Shown in pieces: positions 56,107 through 64,000 of a stretch of DNA of 64,000 nt. The translations under genes and the position numbers were made by a program. The stretch spans positions 5,181,228 to 5,245,227 of the forward strand of contig OY992833.1 in NCBI GenBank assembly GCA_963921425.1. Reading direction: 5' to 3'. Within the stretch, counting starts at the first letter, position 1. Every line of letters begins with the position of its first letter. A model generated the notes under the pieces. It searched no databases and was not told the origin of the DNA. It was given only the letters and a program-made list of their open reading frames with translations. The DNA comes from Dryas octopetala (lineage: Eukaryota > Streptophyta > Magnoliopsida > Rosales > Rosaceae).

Positions 56107-56667
56107 GGTTTTGTGGCCAAGATTGCAGATTTGGGATTGACAAAGAGAACCAAAGAGCATGTGGAACGATGGAGAGGCACTCCTATTTATTTGTCCCTAG
56201 AAGCTTTGATTGATAATGTGCAGGATGAATCATCTGACATTTGGTCTGTTGGTTGTGTTGTGCTTGAAATGCGAACTGGATATTGTCTTTGGGATTTGAA
56301 GCCTTTTTCGGATATGAACGATTTCCTGGACATGATTGGTGATGAATATTTCACTGACAACATTCCTGATGAAATATCAAATGTGGGGAGGGATTTTCTT
56401 AAGAGTTTCTTGGCTGTAAGGTCACGGGAAAGGTTAACTGCTAAAGAGCTCTTGAATCATCCATTTGTAGTGCAACCACAACCATTCGAAGCAGATCACA
56501 TCACAAGAGAGTGGTTAGCTCATCTTTGGGCTATGCAGATGGCTGCTGCTGCTGCAAACCAAATGCCATTGTTCCCAGAATTCAGCGTCCCCTTGCTGGT
56601 TTTGTTGTATAAGTTGCACAAGAGAAGTGGCATGCATTTTGATGTGATACAGTGTAAAAATCTGTAA

Positions 56668-57269
56668 TTTTTCTTATTGTTTTCTTTTTATCTCTAAAGT
56701 CCATTACTTGAAATTAATTAGCGGTATCAAGTTTGTCAAGATAGATTACACAAATTAAATCATACGTTCAAATTTCTTTCCCAATTTCTGTGTACTTTTT
56801 TCTTTTGCTAGTCCCCATTTTTGTTGACTTTTACTAGTTATAGTATCGCGCACACGCCACTAGTTGCAATCTTATTATAATTAAGCTACTAGGATTGGAA
56901 AGTAATATTCATTACTTATTTGAATCTTCTAGCTAAACTCAACTTCTAGAGATAAACTGGTTTACAAAAATTTGCAGCAAGTCATCAGGGCTTGCATGCT
57001 TGATTTGTTATGGTTTTGCCTAAGTTTGGAATTGTAGCAGGTCCATTATATTCCCATTGGTGTCTTTCCAAATCCCTGTTTCCCCAGTTCTCTACAATCT
57101 TCCTCCGTCTGATGGGTGTTCCTTCCCCTTCATTTGATTTGTTGGTTCTAATTAAACCAGCAACTTTGGTTTGGTTTTGCATAAGCATAATTTGCTACTT
57201 ATTGGTTTTGCAACAATTAACCTCAAGTTTTGCAAATCATGATGAGATTGATAAGAGTGTATATATATA
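56668..57269. other. Kinase pseudogene 3' flank
   Basis: AT-rich, no further gene recognised. Confidence 0.5.
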
Positions 57270-58372
57270 GGCTTAATTATTGATTTACCATTCGAAACGG
57301 TAACTCATTCCCATATTGTCACCTGAAAGATTTTTTGTCCCAGATTACCAGCTGTAACTTACATCCGTGTCCCATTTTACCTTATTCCGTCAAAAATTCC
57401 GTTAAGAATGCTGACTTGGCCGTTAATGCTGACGTGGCGCGCTGAATGTGCGCCACGTGTCACATCTTTGCTTTTATTTTCGGATTTTTTTTATTTTCCT
57501 ATTTTTATAAATTTTGAAAATTAATTAAAAATAGCTTCGAATTCAAAAAAATACACAGAAAATTCCTACGGACTCATCTTGACTAGTACTAATTTACTAT
57601 AGGGTTAAAATATCAATTTTGCCTCTAAAAATTTCCAGAAAATTTGGGAAGTCCAAATTTATTTCTAGAAAATTAAAATAAATTTTCCTCTATTAAATAA
57701 ATTCTAGAATTTTCATAAACTCTCGGACTAATTTTTAAAAATATTTTGGAAATTACCAAAAGCCTATTTTAGAGAATTATTTCGGGACTTTACATAAATT
57801 TTAGAATTTTTTCAGAATTTATTTTACAAAGGGAAATTTGTTTTCCTCTAAGATCGAGAAGTCTTTTGGGTAGCAAGTGTTCATGAAAAAGGTATTGTTA
57901 GTTTTTAGAAGACTAACGGTGCAGACCTCATATTTTTTGAAGTTTGAGAGATTATCTTATGAATTTTCAAAGAATCTAGAGTATTTTAATTTTCTAGAAA
58001 TAAATTTGGACTTCCCAAATTTTTTGGAAATTTTCAGAGGGAAAATTGGTATTTTGACCCCATAGTAAATTAGTACTAGTCAAGACAAGTCCGTAAGAAT
58101 TTTTCGTGTATTTTTCTGAGTTCAGAGCTATTTTTAATTAATTTTCAAAGTTTATAAAAAAAAAATACAAGAAAAAATGTGACATGTGGTGCACATCCAG
58201 CGCGCCACGTCAGCAATAACGGCGAAGTCAACATTTTTAACGGAATTTTTGACGGAACAAGGTAAAATGGGACACGGATGTAAGTTATAGGTGGTAATCT
58301 ATGACAAAAAAACTTCCAGGTGACAATATGAGAATGAGTTACAGTTTTGGGTGGTCAATCAATAATTAAGCC
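57270..58372. mobile_element. Palindromic non-autonomous MULE (1103 bp, arms about 440 bp)
   Basis: Ends GGCTTAATTATTGAT and its complement are flanked by a TATATATATA repeat on each side (9-10 bp; the exact length is ambiguous in a TA run). Inversion continues far beyond a normal TIR: 57270-57720 pairs with 57940-58372, with blocks such as CTTACATCCGTGTCCCATTT, GTCAAAAATTCCGTTAA, GACTAGTACTAATTTACTAT and AAATTTATTTCTAGAAAATT seen in complement. The loop is about 215 bp. It is noncoding. It shares terminal blocks with the MULE at 12247. Transcription through it would give a long hairpin RNA. Confidence 0.85.
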
Positions 58373-58894
58373 TATATATATAACTGTTTGTCTTAGATTT
58401 CCAAGTTGCCAGAAATTAACACTCATCAAGTAATACCTTAAAATGTGATTTGATGGATGCAAATTACAAGTGGAAGGAGGTGCAAAGACAAAAATGATCA
58501 CATAGGATGCTTAATTAAATCATTTGTGTAGTAAATGAAGTTATTGGAATACTTCTGAATGCATTTATAGTTACCTCACCTTGGAACAGAACTAGATAAT
58601 TTACTTGATTAATATTGTAGCTACCACACACTACATGAAAAGCTAGTAATTAAAGGGAAACAAGACAATCATTTATATATTAATGAAACATTGTCTGTAA
58701 AGTGTGTGCTTCAATTAGGATACAAACATTGATGATTGTGGAGATCATCTGTGTACATGTACCAAGGTATATATAATTTTGTTACCCCATTAACTATCTA
58801 GCTTGTACAATTCCATTTGTTTTTCAAAAGTACAACTAGAAATTTTGATATAGAATTTAATTTTTGACAAGTTATGTTGATATTAATTAACTCC
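58373..58894. other. AT-rich intergenic DNA
   Basis: Nothing recognised. Confidence 0.5.
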
Positions 58895-59050
58895 AAAAGT
58901 TCTTGCTGAAATCTCAAATGTGAGTAAGGATGTTGTGAAGAATTGCCTGGCCTGAGGTGATCTTGCAAAAGGTTGACTTCGAAAAGCTCTTGTATCATCC
59001 ATTTGCAGCTTAGCCACAAGGACTAGAAGGATATCGAGATCATGTGCGTA
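58895..59050 (+). pseudogene. Remnant of a second kinase C-terminus
   Basis: GAAATCTCAAATGTGAGTAA, then KALVSS-type and CATCCATTTGCAG sequence parallels 56355-56470 of the kinase pseudogene (EISNV...DFLKS...ELLNHPF), with stops. Only the last subdomain is left. It suggests an old tandem kinase duplication. Confidence 0.6.
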
Positions 59051-59188
59051 TAGTTATGGAGCTTCAGTAAATTATGGGCAAGGATATAATGTTGCTGAGT
59101 GTGAAATTTAGTTCAAGCAGTAAATTAAGAACTAAAAGGGATTGTGTTGCAACTTTGCCATTTTTCCTAGAATACAGCATTCACCTGG

Positions 59189-61046
59189 TTTTTTTTTTTT
59201 TGGCCAAGAACAAAAGGATTCTATTCAAAAAAGCCACAAAGGCAGCAACAAAACAAGGGAAGCAAACATCTAGAAAATTCAAACAGAACCAAAATAGAAA
59301 ACTACAGTAGATAGAAGAAGAAAACTAAAAAATCAATCCAGAGGGAGTCCATCAGCCACCAAAACTCCAAGCAAGGAAGATGGGGGTGTCTCCACCCAAC
59401 CCTCTGGGAACAGCTTCCTTCTAGATAGCAAAGCAACTGCATTAGCAACACCATTAGCTTTCCTTAGCACCCAAGACCACCTCACAGAATCAAACTGAGA
59501 GGCAAGATGCCAAATCTCCTCCACAATTGGAACAATACGACAGTTCATCTGTTGACTTGACTTATCACAAGCTTTGATAATTGTTTGAGCATCAGACTCA
59601 ATTACAACCTTTGTAAGACCAAATTTCTGAGCACATATTAAACCTTCTCTCACTGATAGAGCTTCCACCACAGACACAAAATCAGATAAGCAATGAACAG
59701 AACTTCCTCCAATGACACAAGCCCTGCTATCCCTTATAACCACCCCAAGACCAGCCTCGTGAGAAGCTTGATCCCAAGATCCATTTGTATTGACTTTCAA
59801 TTTAGGATCACAAGGGGGAGCCCAAGCCACATGATCATTAGAAATGGAGGAGGGAGGCAGAGATATAGAAGGTTTATACATACACTCGAGATATTCTAAA
59901 CAAGCTCTTTTAGCAGATAGACCAACCCACACAGGATCAGGAAAAGATTTTTGAAACACAGCCTTACATCTGGCCTTCCATATATTCCAAATAATAAAAC
60001 AAATCTAAGACTCAAGAGAGAATATATTCAGAGTCCTTCTTCCAATAATCCAATACCTCCAATAACCAAGAATCAAAAGTAGAAATTGCAGCCTTATCAA
60101 TCTTGTACCCCAAACAATCAAAACAAACTGCATTAACCCAAGAGCATAATAAGAGCATATGTTCAGTGGTTTCATCATACTCACCACATAAAGGTCACAA
60201 AGCATTAGGAATGATCTTTCTTTTCCACAAATTCCACCTAGAAGCCACAACATTCTGCAAAACCTTCTACAAAAACAATTTAATTTTTAATTGGTAGAGA
60301 CTTAGCCTTCCAAATAATGCTCCAAAGCCTACCATCCACCTGATGAGAAGAATGACTAGAAACCAAATTTGGAATTTCCATATGAGAATGGCGCCAATGA
60401 TAACCAGTTTTGACTGAGTAACTATCAGACTTTGAGAAAGGCCAAACAAACTTGTCATGATGAATTCTGGGGCCAATATGAATTTCCTCAATTCTGTTGA
60501 GAGAAATCCCACATTGAAGATGTGAGGGCCTTGCTAGTGGTTTATAAGGGTTTGAGCTACTCCTCCCATTACCAATTGGTTTTGGGATGGATGCCTAGAT
60601 TTCTTCATGGTATTTGAGCAAGTTATTCACGTGATGCACCTAACGGCCACACGTGTTCCCACATCACCCAATATAAATTGTCCCACGTGTTAGACTTAAA
60701 TGACGCCATACGTGCGGGGCCATACGTGCGGGGGCGTGTTGAGAGAAATCCCACATTGAAGATGTGAGGGCCTTACTAGTGGCTTATAAGGGTTTGGGCT
60801 ACTCTTCCCATTACCAATTAGTTTTGGGATGAATGCCCAGATTTCTTCAAATTCTTCTTTCAATCTCATCATTAATATAAAAGGAGACTTGACTAAAATC
60901 CCATGTCCAAGAGCTTTGATCAATGAGCTCAAATACTACTTTAGGGACATCAGAGGCACTCTGGATAACTTGATCCAGAAGGGGGGAATTAAGACCTGGA
61001 ATCCAAGTATCCCTCCAAATGTTGATAGAAACCCCATCAGTGACTT
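59189..61046 (-). mobile_element. 5'-truncated L1 LINE with RNase H domain, interrupted by a TRIM
   Basis: The flanks carry GCATTCACCTGG (59177-59188) and GCATTCACTTGG (61047-61058), one mismatch. The left side starts with a T run, the complement of a poly(A) tail. On the minus strand 61046-60855 reads VSINIWRDTWIPGLNSPLLD; 60490-60000 holds zf-RVT remnants (ASRWNLWKRKI-like, CDLYVV); and 59959-59333 is a 208-aa frame with a plant LINE RNase H domain (LKVNTNGSWDQASHEAGLGV, then VIESDAQTIIKACD). The first catalytic Asp is replaced (NTNG for the usual NTDG). Frames are broken upstream of it. Confidence 0.88.
60495..60849 (+). mobile_element. TRIM retrotransposon in the LINE (355 bp)
   Basis: Two 113-bp LTRs (60495-60607, 60737-60849) with about seven differences. 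The 5-bp flanking repeat is AATTC (60490-60494, 60850-60854). A primer-binding-site-like sequence follows the first LTR and a purine tract GTGCGGGGGCG precedes the second. It is the same family as 49939 but older. With the same borrowed rate the age is a few million years, and the host LINE must be older still. Confidence 0.92.
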
Positions 61047-61058
61047 GCATTCACTTGG

Positions 61059-61689
61059 TTTTGTTAAGTATATATAGAAGTAATAGTTTGATGTGATAAA
61101 CCAAGTGAAAGTCGATCTGTCATTCTATTTATTACAAAATGGTTTAATATGATTGCAATAATATTACATTGAACAATGAGAATGATAATTTCCATGTCCA
61201 AATTAAGGTCTTTAATTAAGGACATAGGTCAGGGTTTGAGTATCATTGAGCTAGTAGGTTCACATATTTCAAAGGCCACAAAGTTAATTAATGAAGTCAT
61301 TTTAGTAACCGGTGAGTATTAATAGTTTTTTTAGTAATTGGTCAGCCCCAAATGTTGTGTTAAAGTCAATGGAGTATGTTTGTCGTGAGAAGTGAGAGTG
61401 TGCCAAACTTTGTGATTAAGTTGTTGCATCTATTGGAAATTTGGAATGCATGAGAAAGGAGAGAGAACTGAAGGTGTCTGGGAGAGAAGAGAGTTTGGGC
61501 CGGGGTGTGTTGTGGGAGGGCATTAGGGTCTTTCCACAATGGGGCAAATATGTAAATTCACTAATTAAGTGATGGGGGGTGTGCAAAAAGAAAAAAAGGA
61601 ATGTGCAAATAGCAGCACTCTTAATCAAACGAACTCATTTGGGGCTGAACTAGTTAGTGAAAATCCAATCAAGTTTGGGTTTGTATGTG
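61059..61689. other. Intergenic DNA, nothing recognised
   Basis: No gene or element could be supported. The longest frame (minus strand, 61416-61628) has no recognised features. Confidence 0.5.
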
Positions 61690-62115
61690 GTAAAGTCCAT
61701 CCTGTTGGTAAGAGCCCAGATAGTTTGACCACGTGATTGAATGAAATACGAACGTGGGCACGGGGAGCAAGTAACTCCGCGTGAACATCGGGATGGAAGA
61801 CGCGTGGGAGGGAGTTACTTGTTTGTCACGCTGTAAGCTTTATCCTCAAGAAATTGTGATTATAAATATAGAAGCACAATCATTTGGAAAGGTACGCAAT
61901 CTACTCCTCTTGAACATACATTAACTAGAACAAACACTGACTTAAGCGTCGAAGTATTTTTTGCAGGTATCCCACCCTCTGTCCAAAGCAAATCAAGGCC
62001 CATCAAAAGTTGAAGATCCCAATTCTGAGATTCAAAGTTCGATTCCCAAGTTAACATTACCTGTGGCCAAAAAATTCTTCTTCGAAGATTTTTGGGTCCA
62101 ACAGGCATGGTAATT
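61690..62115 (+). mobile_element. Ty3-like LTR relic
   Basis: A TATA motif ATTATAAATATAGAAGC (about 61858) and, 70 bp on, ACTGACTTAAGCGTCGAAGT then TTTTTGCAGGTATCCCACC match a motif set common in plant Ty3 LTRs downstream of the transcription start. An 11-bp inverted repeat (61768-61778 and 61811-61821) lies in its promoter part. No coding region follows. Edges approximate. Confidence 0.5.
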
Positions 62116-62382
62116 AACTAATTAGTTTTCCAAAAAATTTTATGAACTCAAAAAATTCCCACCTTGAATAATGATGGGAATTCTTCTTTTAAATCCTTTT
62201 TGTATGGAATTAGGAATCGGAGGACCATGAGGACATCCCAAGTTTAGTCATATACCTTCAATATAGATTAAGATGATTATGAACTTATATGTATAATTCA
62301 TAAAATATTTGAAGATATGAATATCATTATTAAACAATTAAAAACATAAAATATAGATCTCTTAATAATTTCAGCCATTAGA

Positions 62383-62457
62383 TTTAGGTTGGGCAAGATA
62401 GTTTTTTAACAATAACAATGTTATTATGACGTGGCACATAATCTTGCCCAACCTAAA
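62383..62457. repeat. Perfect 17-bp inverted repeat (hairpin)
   Basis: TTTAGGTTGGGCAAGAT (62383-62399) pairs exactly with ATCTTGCCCAACCTAAA (62441-62457). The 41-bp loop contains the smaller dyad AATAACAATGTTATT. It could be a mini-MITE or a transcribed hairpin; no flanking repeat established. Confidence 0.7.
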
Positions 62458-64000
62458 CCCTAATTTTGTCACATTAAATTAGGACACAAAATCTTTTCAT
62501 TTTTGAATTATATTGGTTTCTTTCGAGTTTTTTAGGGATTTAATTTTGATAGTCAACTTTATATTTACTTGTGACTACAAGACAACCCGCAATTAAATTG
62601 GGAGACAATCACAATTAAGTTGTGACTGGATTAAATATTTTTTTGAAAATTATGCTACAATGTAGTGTAAATAAAGGTCAAAGCACTAGTTTTACATTAA
62701 AGAATAACTAGTGTTGTGGTGGGAGTCTTTCAACTTACATGGGAGAGGTTCAGAGCACTTCCATGCTAAGTTGTTTTTTTGTGTGGTTGTTTGATGTCGG
62801 TCGTACGGCGGTGACTGGTGATCGGTGGTTGGCTGACGGTGAAGTAATATTTGTAGTGGTTTGGTTTTTTTTTTTTTTTTGGAAACTTCCATTTAGGTCC
62901 TTTAATTTAACAATTTATTGAATAAAGTCTTATGACTTTTAAAATTCTAACTAAAATTCAATAAAATTGTAACTATTCCATATTACATAATATTGGTCCA
63001 TTAGTTTCAATTTTTTCACACATACTAGGTGTCGAGTCCTTGGCGGTCATTTTCGAGTGTTCAGCAGTGCATTTTTACTTCTTCTCAAGACCTTGTTTGT
63101 CGGTTTTATATTAGGTTTTAACCCTGAAGTAGCATCCAAAAACCTCATTTTATACCCTAGGAATGTATGCGGTGCCTATATCCTCAAAAAATAAAAAAAT
63201 AATGACATATTTTTTTGATAAGACAATGGTCAAAGGGCTTTATTTAGAAAAAATAAGGACTTTATTTGGGAAAAAAAAAGTCATAAGATTTTTTTCTAAA
63301 TAAGAAATATTAGAAGGACTAAACTCTAATTTTTTTTTTTATAGTGACATGTAAAGTAAAATTTGTGAATTCTTGTATCCTTTATTTTATTATTTTGTTT
63401 GACTTTTCAACTAGTACTTAATTTAAAATGTTATTAAAGTTTGGTATCTAAACTAAAAAATTATTAATTTGATATTTAAAATTAATGGACCTTTTAAAAA
63501 AGTAAGAAGACTGATTTTTCAATTATTTTAAAGAATTATATTTAAATAATAAATTTGGATGACCTCTTTGTAGTTTTGGTGTTAGGCCTCATTTTCATTG
63601 GGCCTTCAGAGATTGAGACTACTACAGTTAGCTAAACTCCAAACCCACCCAGACTCACTGTATATACTATATACCCACATGCAATGATGCAATACAAAGC
63701 AAAGTAAGCGAAGCGTTATAAGAAAATGAGAAAAATTTACAAACAGGACACATACTTTGATGGTTGTTTCATTTTAGGATATTAATTTTGATTCGTATTA
63801 ATGAATGACACATACTTTTATTTTGTGTCAATTAAGGACTATTTTTTATCTAAACTTTGGCCTGACATTGGACCCATCAAAACTCCACCAAATTTAGCAA
63901 ATTTATACTTGGTTCAAAGCTATGCATCTCATCTTTACAACCATATAAAGATCACTAAAATTGGACATTTACAACTCCAAATAATTGGCCCAAAAGTAGG
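62458..64000. other. Intergenic DNA to the end of the window
   Basis: AT-rich with several A or T runs. No gene recognised. 63650-63720 (ACTGTATATACTATATACCC then AAGCAAAG) could be a promoter for a gene beyond the window, but nothing coding follows inside it. Confidence 0.4.

Larger units (their letters stand above)
49719..56667 (+). pseudogene. Decayed protein kinase gene (MAPKKK17/18/20-like) split by two retroelements
   Basis: Three blocks of one kinase. 49719-49938 starts MKRKAEEEEVEGEMLMRSHR, has the P-loop GELLGKGSFGFVFLA, and a stop soon after. 50309-50613 has VCL/EYA-type hinge sequence, ASGGTLHDLIKKFGGHGFPE, and the catalytic loop HCDLKPKNILL. 56112-56667 has KIADLGLTKR (DLG instead of DFG), GTPIYLSLEA (activation-segment end), SSDIWSVGCVVLEM, ERLTAKELLNHPF and a C-terminal tail. 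A TRIM (49939-50303) and a Copia element (50619-56106) sit in it; removing each with one flanking repeat restores contiguous host sequence at both sites. Apart from these there are an early stop after GKGSFGF..., and at least two frame changes (near 50380 and at a 7-bp duplication TATGCTG near 50420), so the gene was probably already dying. Subfamily is inference from the DLG and GTPIY patterns. Confidence 0.85.

Noticed and set aside
1-64000. tRNA, rRNA or organelle-derived segments
   Set aside because: None was recognised by eye. tRNA-like words such as TGGTATCAGAGC are primer-binding sites of retroelements. A tRNAscan run would settle this.
1-64000. A biosynthetic gene cluster around the BAHD acyltransferase
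   Set aside because: No other metabolic enzyme gene lies within the window; neighbours are unrelated or broken.

Overview
This is a nuclear plant chromosome segment. The evidence is GT-AG introns, large AT-rich intergenic space, L1-type LINEs, Mutator-like, hAT, CACTA and PIF-like DNA transposons, Ty1/Copia and Ty3-like LTR remnants, and plant-only protein families (DUF26 secreted proteins, an NHL/LEA-2 membrane protein, a BAHD acyltransferase). It is a eudicot. A woody rosid such as a Rosaceae species is my guess from the look of the repeats; nothing in the window proves it.

Layout. 0-22 kb has no confident host gene. It holds a LINE reverse-transcriptase fragment (0-1.3 kb), remnants of LTR elements (1.3-8.5 kb), a Pack-MULE carrying a host gene fragment with an 0.8-kb tandem duplication of its right half (8.5-11.0 kb), an LTR-like stretch holding a PIF-like MITE and a second MULE (11.1-13.1 kb), and two L1 LINEs with 5' ends facing each other (15.0-20.6 kb). 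22-31 kb is the nine-exon IMP4 gene (U3 snoRNP, 18S rRNA processing), preceded by a telo-box, with an LTR relic and LINE copies in intron 4. 31-36 kb holds partial copies of IMP4 (last exon plus 3' flank; 3' half of intron 7) around an NHL gene and a hAT element. 36.7-37.6 kb is a broken L7Ae/RPP38-like gene on the minus strand. 38.2-39.5 kb is an intact single-exon BAHD acyltransferase on the minus strand.

41-48.5 kb is a recent direct duplication of a 1.8-kb unit carrying a DUF26 cysteine-rich secretory protein. The two 247-aa proteins differ at three residues, and a truncated CACTA transposon lies between them. 49.7-56.7 kb is a decayed protein kinase gene (MAPKKK-like) split by a 365-bp TRIM with identical LTRs and a 5.5-kb Copia element with nearly identical 509-bp LTRs. 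57.3-58.4 kb is an almost fully palindromic 1.1-kb MULE. 59.2-61.0 kb is a 5'-truncated LINE with clear target-site duplications, itself interrupted by another TRIM. 61-64 kb is mostly unassigned, with one LTR-like relic.

The host genes look unrelated in function: ribosome biogenesis (IMP4), membrane/defence-associated (NHL), secondary metabolism (BAHD) and secreted DUF26 proteins. What ties the window together is repeated local duplication and nested transposition. I did not find a novel multi-gene system. The strongest new observations are the Pack-MULE and its tandem duplication, the palindromic MULE, the three-copy TRIM family with clean insertion footprints, the young DUF26 duplication, and the scattered partial copies of IMP4.
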